A stretch of 64,000 nucleotides of DNA from JAAZKV01 sp041659525 (GCA_041659525.1 JBAZYC010000001.1:806001-870000); one strand, 5' to 3'. Positions 41,741 to 51,656 are shown, counted from the stretch's first letter. Numbers and translations: made by a program. Notes: generated by a model not told the origin, from the sequence alone.

Positions 41741-42835
41741 TTATTTTTTTATTTCGCCTACAAGTGCTCGTTGTCTCAAATAGTGGTCACAGAGTACTAT
41801 TGCCGCCATTGCTTCTACTATTGGAACGGCTCTTGGGAGTACGCATGGATCATGTCTTCCAGTTCCACTGAATTCAACTTCTTCTAAATCTTTATTCAAT
41901 GTGTTTTGTTTTTTGAATATAGTTGCTGTTGGTTTGAATGCTACTCTAAAAGTAATTGGCATTCCGTTTGAAATGCCTCCTTGGATTCCGCCTGAGTGAT
42001 TTGTTTTTGTAATTACTTTTCCTTTCTCCATTTTGAATTCATCGTTGTGTTCGCTTCCTAGCATTTGGGTTCCATCAAATCCAGAACCTATTTCGAATCC
42101 TTTTGTAGCATTAATAGTCATCATTGCTTTTGCCAAGTCGCTTGAGAGTTTATCAAAAAGTAGTTCACCAAGTCCAGCAGGAACTTTTTTTATAACACAT
42201 TCAATTACCCCTCCAACTGAATCTCCTTCTGCAGCTGTTTTTTCTATTAATGAAAGCATCTCTTGTGCAACTTTTTTGTTCGGGCATCTTACAATATTTG
42301 ATTCTACTTCTTCACTAGTTACTTTTGTTGAATCAATTTCAGCTTGAATATTTTTTACGCTTTTAACATAAGCAATTATTTCTATCCCTAGTTTTTCTAA
42401 AAGAACTTTTTTTGCAATTGCTCCTGCAGCAACATGTCCTGCGGTTGCTCGAGCAGAACTTCTTCCGCCCCCAAATGGATCTCTTATTCCGTGTTTAGCG
42501 TGGTAGGTATAATCAGCGTGACTTGGTCGGAATAATTTTTGAATATCAGTGTAGGCTTGTGATTTTTGGTCTTTGTTAAAAATAGCGAGTGAAATTGGAG
42601 TCCCTGTTGTTTTTCCTTCAAATACTCCTGAAAGTATTTCAACTTTATCTTCTTCATTTCTTTGAGTGGTAATTTTGCTTTGGCCAGGTTTTCGTCTGTC
42701 TAGGTCTTTTTGAATATCAAGTTCAGAGATTTCTATTAAAGGAGGGCATCCATCAATAACTACTCCTACTCCTTTTCCGTGGGATTCTCCCCAATTAGTA
42801 ATTCTAAATAATTCTCCAAAAGAATTTCCAGCCAT
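41741..42835 (-). CDS. aroC: chorismate synthase
   Basis: 364 residues. It converts EPSP to chorismate using reduced FMN. The three signatures are GESHGKGVGVVIDGCPP (residues about 16-32), the basic DRRKPGQSKITTQR segment, and GGGRSSARATAGHVAAGAIA. It also has SGGIQGGISNGMPI and RHDPCVLPRAVPIVEAM. It is complete. It leads the aroC-aroA operon. Confidence 0.98.
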   Translation of the reverse strand: MAGNSFGELFRITNWGESHGKGVGVVIDGCPPLIEISELDIQKDLDRRKPGQSKITTQRNEEDKVEILSGVFEGKTTGTPISLAIFNKDQKSQAYTDIQKLFRPSHADYTYHAKHGIRDPFGGGRSSARATAGHVAAGAIAKKVLLEKLGIEIIAYVKSVKNIQAEIDSTKVTSEEVESNIVRCPNKKVAQEMLSLIEKTAAEGDSVGGVIECVIKKVPAGLGELLFDKLSSDLAKAMMTINATKGFEIGSGFDGTQMLGSEHNDEFKMEKGKVITKTNHSGGIQGGISNGMPITFRVAFKPTATIFKKQNTLNKDLEEVEFSGTGRHDPCVLPRAVPIVEAMAAIVLCDHYLRQRALVGEIKK

Positions 42836-42885
42836 ATTATCACTTCAAAATAATTTAACAATAATTTTTTTAATAATTAATTAAA

Positions 42886-43191
42886 TTAGTCTTTTTCTTT
42901 TTCCCCAATTTTTGTTTCAACAATAGTCATAACTACTTTTTCAAGCGTTGATAGTCTTTCACTTATTATTTCCATTTTTTTGTTTGTTGATTGAAGTGAA
43001 CCTTGAATTAATGCAGTGTTTTCGTGTAAATTATTTACTTTTTCAATTACTTCTGGGTTCTCAATATAATCAGAATCTTGTCCAGGGTAAGCAAATCCTT
43101 TTTCTTGTTGCTTTTGCGGTTTAACTGAAGAAATTAGTATGTTGGCTATTATTAGTGCCATTATTAGTATTACCAAAAACACAATTATCAT
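42886..43191 (-). CDS. small membrane-anchored coiled-coil protein, 101 aa
   Basis: Residues 1-22 form one membrane helix (MIIVFLVILIMALIIANIL), followed by a polar linker and a coiled coil over about residues 50-95 (IEKVNNLHENTALIQGSL, then KKMEIISERLSTLEKV). It has the look of a small scaffold or membrane-tethered adaptor. No family is recognised. It lies upstream of aroC with a 50-nt gap and may be in the same transcript. Confidence 0.65.
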   Translation of the reverse strand: MIIVFLVILIMALIIANILISSVKPQKQQEKGFAYPGQDSDYIENPEVIEKVNNLHENTALIQGSLQSTNKKMEIISERLSTLEKVVMTIVETKIGEKEKD

Positions 43192-43268
43192 TTAGTCGAC
43201 CCCTTTTTGTAAATACCTTCTGCTTTGGGTATTAATAAGCCTAATGGTTTTTTGAAATTAGAAAGGCT

Positions 43269-44033
43269 TTATTTTATGGTTTTTATAGGTTGAAACAGTT
43301 TCTCAAAGTTTTTAGCAGTTTGTTCTTCTACCTCTTTTGGAGTGATTTTTTTTAGTACAGCTACTTGGTCTACAAGAACCCTTATTTTTTCAGGATAAGC
43401 TTTTTCTCCAAAGAAACGTATTGGTGAATCTGTTTCGAATAAAAGATTTTCAAGCGGGAAATCTTTAATATTTTTTTGAGTTTCTTCATTTTTTAGTAAA
43501 TTTAGTCCGACTGAAACAAAGTATCCTTTCTCTACTGCTTGTTTCATTAGTTTTGGTGAATCAACAAAAGAGTGTAAGAGCACTTTCTCTGCCTTTTGTT
43601 CAATTAGTAAATTAAGAACTTGTTTTTGAGCAAATCTTGAATGGAGTATAAGTGGTTTGTTAAATTTCTTTGAGAGTGAAATAAATTTAGTTAATATTTT
43701 TACTTGCTTTTCTTGGTCTTCTGGTTTTGTAGAATACTTGTAATCAAGTCCCACCTCTCCTATTGCAATTGCTTTAGTTATTTCTGCTCTAAAAAAGTAA
43801 AATGCTTTATCTAGTTCTATTTCACTTAGCTCTAGTGCATCAAGTGGATAGAGTCCAATTGCTGGTTTAATTTGCTTGTAAATTTTTGCTAGTTCCAAGG
43901 TTTTTTCGTTTGAGTAAAAACTTGTAGCACAAGAAACAATTCCTGTTACTCCTATTTCTTTGGCTTTAGCGAGGGCACTTTTTAACTCATTTTCTTCCAT
44001 TAAATCAAGGTGGGCGTGGGAGTCAAATAACAT
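43269..44033 (-). CDS. TatD family metal-dependent hydrolase
   Basis: 254 residues from the ATG at 44033, which has the SD-like GTGATTTTCC before it. Metal-binding motifs are DSHAHLD at the N-terminus, AIGEVGLDY near residue 91, HSRF and HSFVD in the middle, and FETDSP near residue 204. TatD proteins are metal-dependent DNases or phosphoesterases acting on 3' ends. The family is firm, the exact substrate not. Confidence 0.93.
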   Translation of the reverse strand: MLFDSHAHLDLMEENELKSALAKAKEIGVTGIVSCATSFYSNEKTLELAKIYKQIKPAIGLYPLDALELSEIELDKAFYFFRAEITKAIAIGEVGLDYKYSTKPEDQEKQVKILTKFISLSKKFNKPLILHSRFAQKQVLNLLIEQKAEKVLLHSFVDSPKLMKQAVEKGYFVSVGLNLLKNEETQKNIKDFPLENLLFETDSPIRFFGEKAYPEKIRVLVDQVAVLKKITPKEVEEQTAKNFEKLFQPIKTIK

Positions 44034-44114
44034 AAGGAAAATCACTTTTCTTCATAGATGGTTTTGTTAGTAACTAATAAAAACTCCTTCTTCCTTTCTA
44101 AAGTGTGGTATTGA

Positions 44115-44774
44115 GTGGTTTTTGATTCAAAAAAGAGTTCCTCTTCAGGAATTGTTTTTTTAGTAATAATTGTAGTAATGGCTCTACTTGTAATTTTTTT
44201 TGCTAGGCAGGAAAACAATCCGATGGGGGATGATTTTAATTTGACAAATAACTCTGATGGGAATCTTTTCGGGGATGTGTTTAAACCAATTGATTACAAT
44301 TCTCCATTTTCTGCGCCAGCAACCAATGCAACTAAAGCAGAGGTTTATTTTTGCCCACAAGATGCGTGTAAGGATAAATTAATTGACAAAGTGAATTCTG
44401 CACAAAAATCTATTTACATTGCAATTTATTCTTTTACTCTTGATGACTTGGCTTCTGCACTAATTTCTGCAAAGCAAAGAGGGGTGGATGTAAAAGTTAT
44501 TTTTGATTATGATCAAAGTACAAGTAGTTATAGTGATGATGAAAAATTAATTGCTGCTGGTATTCCTATTGCTAGAAGAAATGGTTCTGGTTACATGCAC
44601 AATAAGTTTACTATAATTGATGGTAACTTGATTGCTACGGGTTCGTTTAATTATTCTCAGAATGCTGATGAACGAAACGATGAGAACTTGGTTTTTATAG
44701 TTAGTGAAGAGATTGCTTCAAAGTTCAAAGCAGATTTTGATCATTTGTGGGATATTTCAATTAAAGCAAGCTAA
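44115..44774 (+). CDS. membrane-anchored phospholipase D-family (single HKD) nuclease
   Basis: 219 residues with a GTG start. An N-terminal membrane helix (SGIVFLVIIVVMALLVIFF) is followed by a linker and one HKD domain: CPQDACKDKLID entry, YMHNKFTIIDGNLIATGSFNYSQNAD with H-x-K-x4-D near residue 164. Single-HKD proteins such as Nuc dimerise to build the active site and cleave DNA or RNA. The anchor puts it outside the membrane or at the surface, suggesting extracellular nucleic-acid scavenging, a role common in nucleotide-auxotrophic DPANN. Confidence 0.88.
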   Translation: MVFDSKKSSSSGIVFLVIIVVMALLVIFFARQENNPMGDDFNLTNNSDGNLFGDVFKPIDYNSPFSAPATNATKAEVYFCPQDACKDKLIDKVNSAQKSIYIAIYSFTLDDLASALISAKQRGVDVKVIFDYDQSTSSYSDDEKLIAAGIPIARRNGSGYMHNKFTIIDGNLIATGSFNYSQNADERNDENLVFIVSEEIASKFKADFDHLWDISIKAS

Positions 44775-44813
44775 TTTTTTTAATTAGTAATAAAATTTAA
44801 TCAAGGTGTTTTT

Positions 44814-45419
44814 TTGGGTAAGATTTCAAAAGAAGTTTATTCTCCTAGTGAAGATTCTTGGCTTCTTGAAGAATGCATTTTGAAAGAAAATTTAGTTGGA
44901 AAGAAATGTCTTGACCTTGGCTCGGGTTCTGGTATTCAAAGCGTTGCTTTGTTTAAAGCGGGTGCTAGTGAAGTTTTGTCAGTGGATATTAATCCACTTG
45001 CGCTAATTGAAACTAAGAAAAAAGTAAACGATTTCTTGAGCAAACAAAAGAAAAACAACAAGACTCAAATTCCTGGACACTCTCCAAAATACAGAGGTGC
45101 AAGAAAAAGTAATTTATTTTCCGCTGTTAAAGAAAAATTTGATTTTATTGTCTTTAACCCCCCTTATGTTCCTAGTGATGAAATAAAATGGGTGGATCTT
45201 GATGGTGGGGAAAAAGGAAGAGTAATTATTGACAAATTTTTACCACAAGTGAAAAAATATTTGAATAAACAAGGGGTTTTGCTCTTGCTCTTATCTTCTT
45301 TAAACAAACCTAATGAGGTTTCGAGTATTTTGAAAAAAGAAGGTTTTAGTGTTAAAGTAATTGCAAAAAAGAAATTGTTTTTTGAAGAACTAGTTGTTTT
45401 AAGAGTAGTAAAAAATTAA
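44814..45419 (+). CDS. HemK/PrmC-like protein N5-glutamine methyltransferase
   Basis: 201 residues with a TTG start and GGTG upstream. The SAM motif CLDLGSGSGIQSVALFKAG is near residue 33, and FNPPYVP, the NPPY motif of N6/N5-methyltransferases, is near residue 114. The short length without an N-terminal domain fits the archaeal/eukaryotic Mtq2-like form that methylates the GGQ motif of release factor aRF1. It follows the PLD nuclease gene by 39 nt. Confidence 0.85.
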   Translation: MGKISKEVYSPSEDSWLLEECILKENLVGKKCLDLGSGSGIQSVALFKAGASEVLSVDINPLALIETKKKVNDFLSKQKKNNKTQIPGHSPKYRGARKSNLFSAVKEKFDFIVFNPPYVPSDEIKWVDLDGGEKGRVIIDKFLPQVKKYLNKQGVLLLLLSSLNKPNEVSSILKKEGFSVKVIAKKKLFFEELVVLRVVKN

Positions 45420-45439
45420 ATTAAATTTTTTTAGAATTT

Positions 45440-45739
45440 TTAAGGTAGTTTTGGTTTTTTAGATTTTTTTAATTCTTTAAAGGCTTCTCTTGCACTTCGT
45501 ATTGCTGCTAGTCGTCTGTTATCTGCACATATCTCTTCAGAGTCTCCATAACCCCATTTGCGCATTGCTTCGTTTCTTTCTTTTGTTTCTCTATTTGCTG
45601 ATCTGAGGTGAGCGCTAAACTTTGATATTAAATCTTCACGTTCCTTATTATGTGCTCTTGCTTGTTGTAAAATAGTTTTATTTTTTCCGGCAATAGTTAA
45701 TTGTCCTCTAACTCTTCTAATATTTCGATTGATTGGCAT
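45440..45739 (-). CDS. small basic protein, 99 aa, unknown
   Basis: The sequence is strongly basic and helical (MPINRNIRRVRGQLTIAGK; then HNKEREDLISKF and SANRETKERNEAMRKW; C-terminus LKKSKKPKLP). The single CADNR cysteine is isolated. The charge suggests nucleic-acid binding. It lies 20 nt from the convergent HemK-like gene. No family is recognised. Confidence 0.6.
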   Translation of the reverse strand: MPINRNIRRVRGQLTIAGKNKTILQQARAHNKEREDLISKFSAHLRSANRETKERNEAMRKWGYGDSEEICADNRRLAAIRSAREAFKELKKSKKPKLP

Positions 45740-45876
45740 TTAATCACTAATAGAGTTACTTCTTTTTAGTATTTTAATGTTTCTTTAGAGGGGTTAGACA
45801 TAGTTGATTTTTTTTAGTTTGTTTCATTTTCACCCTTTCTTTTAAGTTTTTAAACATTTTTAGGGCTATTTTCTAT

Positions 45877-46959
45877 ATGGCAAATAATGTTTCAATTGAG
45901 TATGGGGCTGCGCAATCTAAATTTTCTGTAGCAAAGACTCCTGAAGAGAAACTTGCTGCTTTACTTGAAATGCAAAGAGAGATGCCTAAGCACAAGGCTG
46001 CTGAGAAACTTCGTTATGAGTTAAATAAAAAAGTTTCTGAGTACAAGAGCGAGATTGAAAGATTAAAAGCCTCCCCAGCAAAGAAAGGGGGCGGCTCTAC
46101 TTCTATGTTCATAAAAAAAGAAGGGACTGGGCAGATAGTAATAGTTGGTATGCCTAATTCTGGTAAATCTTGGTTGCTTAACAAAATTGCTGGTAAAGAA
46201 ATTACTCCTGTTACTCCTTATCCTTTTGCAACTAAAGAGCCCACTCCAGCAATGCTTGATTATCAAGGAGCTGCAATTCAAATAGTTGAATTACCTGCGT
46301 TAATTGAAGGCTCTTCTGAAGGAAAAGCTCAAGGACGAGAAATAATGGGGATAATTAGAAATGCTGATGCAGTTCTTTTTACAATTACTTCTGAAGAAGA
46401 TAAAAAAACTTTAATTGATGAACTTACAAAGTCATATATTTATCTTAATCGAGTAAGACCCCCAATCTCTGTTAAAGCATCTAGTTTTGTTGGTATTCAA
46501 ATTTCTGGAAAAGATTTTTTAAAATTCCCTGTTGATCAACTTGAAGAGTACTTGAAAAATACTGGTTATGCGAATTCACAGGTACTAATTTCTGGGCCAA
46601 TTAATTCTCTTGGGGATGTTATTGAAGCTTTAAATGAAAAAATTTGTTACAAAAAAGCCGCTTTTATTAATACTTACAAAGTAACTGATGATTTGCTTCC
46701 TGGTTTAAAGACTCAATTGTTTTTGGCTCTTGATAAGATTTTGGTTTATACAAAAAAACCTGGTGCTGATGCGGATTTGAATGCTCCTGTTCCAATAAAC
46801 AAAGACGCTACTGTTCTTGATTTAGCTGAAACGCTTCATAAGGATTTTGCAAAGAACTTAAAGTTTGCAAAAGTTTGGGGTTCAACTAAATTCCCCGGTC
46901 AAACTGTGGGCCCTGATTATGTTTTGAAGAACAAAGATATTGTTGAAATAGCAATCTAA
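45877..46959 (+). CDS. DRG-related GTPase with C-terminal TGS domain
   Basis: 360 residues. A helical N-terminus with IERLKASPAKKGGGS precedes the G domain: G1 IVIVGMPNSGKSWLLNKIAG near residue 86, and a G3-like VELPALIEG where the canonical DxxG is changed (ELPA). The C-terminus (INKDATVLDLAETLHKDFAK, then KFPGQTVGPDYVLKNKDIVEI) is a TGS domain. DRG/Rbg proteins bind ribosomes and help translation. TATA (TTTTTAAAC) about 30 nt upstream of the ATG suggests a leaderless mRNA. Confidence 0.9.
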   Translation: MANNVSIEYGAAQSKFSVAKTPEEKLAALLEMQREMPKHKAAEKLRYELNKKVSEYKSEIERLKASPAKKGGGSTSMFIKKEGTGQIVIVGMPNSGKSWLLNKIAGKEITPVTPYPFATKEPTPAMLDYQGAAIQIVELPALIEGSSEGKAQGREIMGIIRNADAVLFTITSEEDKKTLIDELTKSYIYLNRVRPPISVKASSFVGIQISGKDFLKFPVDQLEEYLKNTGYANSQVLISGPINSLGDVIEALNEKICYKKAAFINTYKVTDDLLPGLKTQLFLALDKILVYTKKPGADADLNAPVPINKDATVLDLAETLHKDFAKNLKFAKVWGSTKFPGQTVGPDYVLKNKDIVEIAI

Positions 46960-46984
46960 ATTGTTTTTTCAACTTGAACTTTTT

Positions 46985-47818
46985 TTATTTCTTTTTCTCA
47001 GAAGTTCCTTTTACTTCAATTGTTTTCTCTCTTTTAATATACAAATAAACTGCTATGATTAGTACTATTGCTCCAATGAATAATAGCATTGAGTAATTGG
47101 GTTTTACAAAATTCATTTTAAAATTTTGTTCAAAGTAGTGTGGTCCGCTAGCATCAAATAATCCGTATGCTAAAGTAACCATTTGATCTCCTGATGCATC
47201 AAGTGGAGCAATTAGTTCAAATTTCTTTTCAATTGAAGCACCAGCTTGTAGAGTTTCAGCAAAAACTGGGGCGGCCACTCCTTCAAATCCTGTTGGAGGA
47301 ATTACCTCTGCACTTACTTTTGTTATAGCTTCTTTTGAAGTATTAGTTAATTTAAAATCCACTAAAATAGTTTCTTTGTTATTCAAAGTTTTCTTTTCAA
47401 CAGTTGCTTTTACTAAAATGGGAAGTTCTTTTGTATAAAGGGTAGTTACAGCAGCTTGGTTGAATGGTTGAGTAGTTCCAAAGTAAACATAAACGTTAGC
47501 AGTATCTTTTTTTGTTGAAAGAGATTTTATTGCTATTTTTAGTTCTTTTCCAGTTCCTCCTGGGATACTAGTTATAGAGGTAACAAAAGTAGTTTTTTCT
47601 TCTTCCTCGAGGAATCTTATTTGGTCATCCGCAGTTGCTCTTACTATTATTTCTTTTACTTCATCCTGAGAATCATTAAATAATTTTATAGTAAGCATTC
47701 CTATTTCGTTTGTAGAAAGAGAGTTCTTATCTACACTTGTGCTAGCAAGAAGAGTAGCGTTTGCAAAGCTCATTAGAGTTATTAAAACAAATATTATTCC
47801 TAAAATTTTATGGTTCAT
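46985..47818 (-). CDS. membrane-anchored secreted protein, 277 aa
   Basis: An N-terminal signal sequence (MNHKILGIIFVLITLMSFANA) is followed by two beta-rich, Ig-like segments (STSVDKNSLSTNEIGMLTI; then VEKKTLNNKETILVDF) of the CARDB/NEW3 kind and one C-terminal anchor (MLLFIGAIVLIIAVYLYIKR). The topology is outside-facing. It overlaps the end of the preceding gene by 11 nt, so the pair is cotranscribed and probably works together at the cell surface. No enzyme motif is present. Confidence 0.8.
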   Translation of the reverse strand: MNHKILGIIFVLITLMSFANATLLASTSVDKNSLSTNEIGMLTIKLFNDSQDEVKEIIVRATADDQIRFLEEEEKTTFVTSITSIPGGTGKELKIAIKSLSTKKDTANVYVYFGTTQPFNQAAVTTLYTKELPILVKATVEKKTLNNKETILVDFKLTNTSKEAITKVSAEVIPPTGFEGVAAPVFAETLQAGASIEKKFELIAPLDASGDQMVTLAYGLFDASGPHYFEQNFKMNFVKPNYSMLLFIGAIVLIIAVYLYIKREKTIEVKGTSEKKK

Positions 47819-49154
47819 TGTACTCTTCCTCCGGTTTCTTTTTCTTCATTATAAAATTCTCAAAAACAAATATCCCTATTACTATAATTATTAGTCCTAT
47901 TACTATTTTTATTAGTAGGTCTTGGCCAGAATTATCAACAGTACTTATTGTTCCACCATCAATTACTTGTTTTACATTTTTTTGTGCATTAGTAGCAAAG
48001 TTCTTTGCTTTTTCGTATTCAGAATTATTGTATCTGCTTTGAGCTCCACTCCAATTAGCTTGTAATCCATCTACAGCCTCTCTATCAGCCCATGAATCAA
48101 TATTGTCAGTGGATAGTATTGCATTAGCTGCTTTTTCTAATGTTTCAAAACTAGGATTTATTTTCAAAAGAGCATCATTTGTTCCGTACATCATTTTCCA
48201 TGCTTCGTTTCTTGTTTTTCTTGAAGCTAAAGTAGTGGCGAATGATTCACTATTTTTTGATTCATTAAACACTCCTTCGATTAGCGTTCTTATTTGGTCA
48301 GTTGTTCCAAGGAACGAATCAAGTTTTGAAGGATTTGGTCTTGATGCTTTTGATAGTGCGATTGGAGCTTTTGTTAAGAGTAATTGGTAAGAGTTTTGTT
48401 GTTCAGCAGTTAATTTTGAAGGATCAAGTGTACTGATTTCTTGGTTTAGTTCAGTAATTGCTTGATTTATTTGAGTAAAAGTTTGTTTGTATAGGGCTAA
48501 ACTAGTAAAGTAAGTTTTGTAGTAAGTTTCGTATTTATTTGCTTTGTTTGTATCAGGGTTTGTCAAAAAATCTGTTTCGTATTTCATTGCTGTATCTACT
48601 TGAGTGGAAAGTTCTTTACTTGTTTTTGCTAGTGCCTCTGCTTTTGCTTGTACATCATCTGCTTTTGTTGCAAGTGCTTTAGCTTCGCTTGTTCCTATTG
48701 CGTTTAGAATTGTTTGAATACTTAGTGCATCATTCATTAAACTAGTAAAATCCGTTCCTAGATCATAAAAGAAATTTTTTGTAGAATAAGAAAAAGGCCA
48801 ATTTGCTGGAGTGGTAGTACTTTTTAGTGTACTCATTTTTGTATAAACAATTGCGGTTTTAATTATCTCTCTTATTTCAAGATCCATTGAAGCAATATTT
48901 CCGTCAGTGTTCTTTAGTGGGATATATGCAGTAATTGAATCAGATTTTGTTGCAGCTACTACAATGTATTTTGTTCCATTGTAAGTAATCATTCCGCTTA
49001 CTACTGAAGTACTTTCGTTAGGCATTAAGTAATTGTTTTTCACCGAAACTATTGCAACTGCTTCATCAGGAGAAATTGAGAACGCGGGTGCACTTACTAA
49101 CAGAACTAGTAATACCAATAATACACTTAGGAGTATTTGCTTGTTGTTTTTCAA
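47808..49154 (-). CDS. membrane-anchored secreted helical protein, 448 aa
   Basis: It has a signal sequence (residues 1-26, LLSVLLVLLVLLVSAPAFS), then a small N-terminal beta domain with YLMPNESTSVVSGM, then a long helical region rich in Ala, Lys, Thr and Asn (about residues 140-400), and a C-terminal membrane anchor (IKIVIGLIIIVIGIFVFENFIM) with a basic tail. The helical part could be a stalk or adhesion rod. It leads the operon with the 277-residue protein. Family not recognised. Confidence 0.75.
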   Translation of the reverse strand: MKNNKQILLSVLLVLLVLLVSAPAFSISPDEAVAIVSVKNNYLMPNESTSVVSGMITYNGTKYIVVAATKSDSITAYIPLKNTDGNIASMDLEIREIIKTAIVYTKMSTLKSTTTPANWPFSYSTKNFFYDLGTDFTSLMNDALSIQTILNAIGTSEAKALATKADDVQAKAEALAKTSKELSTQVDTAMKYETDFLTNPDTNKANKYETYYKTYFTSLALYKQTFTQINQAITELNQEISTLDPSKLTAEQQNSYQLLLTKAPIALSKASRPNPSKLDSFLGTTDQIRTLIEGVFNESKNSESFATTLASRKTRNEAWKMMYGTNDALLKINPSFETLEKAANAILSTDNIDSWADREAVDGLQANWSGAQSRYNNSEYEKAKNFATNAQKNVKQVIDGGTISTVDNSGQDLLIKIVIGLIIIVIGIFVFENFIMKKKKPEEEYNEP

Positions 49155-49241
49155 TTAAACCACTTACTAGAGAAGGGAAAAGTGGTATTAAAACGTTTCC
49201 TAAAAAGGTTTTTTGGAACTAAAAGGGCTCGCTTCCCTCAT

Positions 49242-51656
49242 TTACTTGGCTTCAACCAGTATTTCGTTTCCTTTGAATTCAATTGAAAGAATGTTGTGCA
49301 TTGCTTTTATTTCAGTTTCAACTGAAGCTAGAGTTGCTGGAGCAATTGCTTTTTTGATAGTATCCTTTAAACTTAAAGTGTTGTCTTTTTTTGCTTTCCA
49401 AATAGCTGAGTTGAATTCAACTAATTCTTTTCCATTTATTGTGCTTGTTTGTCCAACGGGGTTAGGGAATTTTTTTGTAATTATTTGTTCAGCGAATAGT
49501 TGGTTGTAAATGAAGTGAGTCATTGCTGGGTTTATTGGGTATAATAGTTCAAGCATTGTTCTTAGTGAATCCCTTAATGTTTTTACCGCTCCGTTTCGTT
49601 GAGCATCCGTAAATTTAATAGTTGGATCATTGTTGTATGCTCTTCTTTTTACTGTTTCAACGTAGTGGGAAGCGTATTCTTCTCTAATAAAATTAATTAA
49701 ATTAACAACTGGGTTGTGGAAATCATATTTTTCATATCCTTCTTTAGCTTCAAGAACTAATTTATCCACTTCTTGTAGTACCCACTTATCTATTTCCATT
49801 AGTTCAACACTTTTTTCTTGTTCAGCGGTTAGTTCGAACATTGAAACGAATTTTGAAACATTCCAAAGTTTTTCAAGTAATTTTCCAGCGTTCTCAATTC
49901 TTTGCATTGAGCAACGGAAATCATTTTTATCTAAATTTCCTTCTACTGCGCACCAAGTTCTAAATGGTCCTGAACCGAATTTTGCAAGTACTTCATGTGG
50001 ATCAATTCCATTTCCTTTTGATTTACTCATTTTTGTTCCATCTTCAGTAACAATGTGGTGGTGTACCCAAGCATCTTTGAAAATTGTTTTTCCTGTTAGT
50101 AAATAATCTTTCAAAAGAGTGTAGTATAACCAAGTTCTAACAATTTCTTTTCCCTGTGGTCTTAGTGAACAAGGGGTGTGTGAATTAAAGAAAGTCGGAT
50201 ATCTTTCATATCCTAAAATGTAAAGTGGAGAGATACTTGAATCAAACCATGTGTCAAATACTCTTTCATCTCCTCTAAAATTCTCTGCTCCCATAGCTCC
50301 ACATTTTTTGCAAGTTCCTTTGTATTCTTCTTTCCAAGGTTGAACATATTTTCCTTTTTCTGCTAGAGCAATTGTTCCGCATTTTTTGCAATACCAAGCA
50401 GGCACTTCTGTTGCGTAAAATCTTCTTCTAGTAATTGGCCAATCAATTGAAACCGAATCAATCCAATCAAGTAAAATTTGTCGAGATTGAGGAGCATAAA
50501 TATTTACTTCATCTGCAATTCTTCTCATTTCATCTTTGTAATCAAGTTGTTTCAAATAATATTCAGGCATTTCAATGAATTCAATTGCTGCTCCACTTCT
50601 TTCACTAATTGGAGTTCGGTGAGCTGCAGTAGGAGTCATTTTTTTTAATAGTCCTTGTGCTTTTAGTCCTTCAATTATTTTTTCGCGTGCTTCTTTAATT
50701 CTTAGTCCTTTCAAATCGCCCGCATTTTCATTTAGTGTTCCATCTTTGTTAATAGCTACTTTTGCTTCTAGTTTTTGTTCCATGAAAAATCTAATATCAG
50801 TTAAATCTCCATAAGAGCACATCATCATTATCCCTGTTCCTTTATCAATTTCTGCTGAAGGGTGGGATTTGCATGGAACTTCTTTATTAAAATAAGGAGT
50901 AACTAAAGTTTTTCCTTCTAAGTGTTTGTATCTCTTATCCTCTGGATTAAATATTACCATTCCGCATGTGCAAATTAATTCAGGTCTTGTTGTTCCAATT
51001 ATTACTTCAGCCCCCGTTCCTTTTTCTTTGAATACAATATCATGGAAGAACCCTGGTCTGTCTTCGTAAATGATTTCTGAATCAGCTACTGTGGTTTGTA
51101 ATTTTGGATCCCAATTAACTACTTTTTCTGCTTCATAAATAAGTCCTTTGTTAAACAGATCAACGAAAGTACTTTGAGTTACTGCTCTGTAGGATTTTGA
51201 ATCAGTTTCATAAACGTCTCCAATTTTGTCCCCTTTTTCAAATGAAGCAAATCCTATTCCGCATTTAAAAAAAGAATCAATACTTTCTGCAGTAGTATCA
51301 TCAAGTAATTTTCTACAATACTCAACCGCTTTTTCTCTTCCAATTTTTGTAAAATCTACTTTGAATTTCTTTTCAGCACTAATTTCTATTGGTAATCCGT
51401 TTTGATCAAGTCCTAATGGGAATAGTACTTCATGCCCAGTCATTCTTCTGTATCTCGCAATAAAATCCATTATTACGTAAGTAGAAGCGTGTCCAATGTG
51501 TACGGGCGAGTTAATGTATGGCGGAGGGGTATCAATTGAGTAAACTGGTAATTTAGAATTTTGGTCAAACTTAAAAGCGTTCTTTGCTTTCCACTCTTCG
51601 TAGATTACAACTTCCATCTCTTTTGTAAATCTTTTTTCCTGAATCAATTCAATCAC
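49242..51656 (-). CDS. valS: valyl-tRNA synthetase, archaeal type
   Basis: 804 residues with a GTG start. Class I motifs are HIGH (SPVHIGHASTYVIMDF, residue about 55) and KMSKS (GTKMSKSKGNGIDPHE, residue about 550). The editing domain holds EVIIGTTRPELI; a zinc-like pair CKKCG occurs twice near residues 425-455. FDTWFDSSISP, SLRPQGKEIVRTWLYY and DWPITRRRFYATEVPAWYC are the ValRS pattern of archaea and some bacteria. It charges tRNA-Val. The bacterial C-terminal coiled coil is absent, as expected for this type. Confidence 0.96.
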   Translation of the reverse strand: MIELIQEKRFTKEMEVVIYEEWKAKNAFKFDQNSKLPVYSIDTPPPYINSPVHIGHASTYVIMDFIARYRRMTGHEVLFPLGLDQNGLPIEISAEKKFKVDFTKIGREKAVEYCRKLLDDTTAESIDSFFKCGIGFASFEKGDKIGDVYETDSKSYRAVTQSTFVDLFNKGLIYEAEKVVNWDPKLQTTVADSEIIYEDRPGFFHDIVFKEKGTGAEVIIGTTRPELICTCGMVIFNPEDKRYKHLEGKTLVTPYFNKEVPCKSHPSAEIDKGTGIMMMCSYGDLTDIRFFMEQKLEAKVAINKDGTLNENAGDLKGLRIKEAREKIIEGLKAQGLLKKMTPTAAHRTPISERSGAAIEFIEMPEYYLKQLDYKDEMRRIADEVNIYAPQSRQILLDWIDSVSIDWPITRRRFYATEVPAWYCKKCGTIALAEKGKYVQPWKEEYKGTCKKCGAMGAENFRGDERVFDTWFDSSISPLYILGYERYPTFFNSHTPCSLRPQGKEIVRTWLYYTLLKDYLLTGKTIFKDAWVHHHIVTEDGTKMSKSKGNGIDPHEVLAKFGSGPFRTWCAVEGNLDKNDFRCSMQRIENAGKLLEKLWNVSKFVSMFELTAEQEKSVELMEIDKWVLQEVDKLVLEAKEGYEKYDFHNPVVNLINFIREEYASHYVETVKRRAYNNDPTIKFTDAQRNGAVKTLRDSLRTMLELLYPINPAMTHFIYNQLFAEQIITKKFPNPVGQTSTINGKELVEFNSAIWKAKKDNTLSLKDTIKKAIAPATLASVETEIKAMHNILSIEFKGNEILVEAK

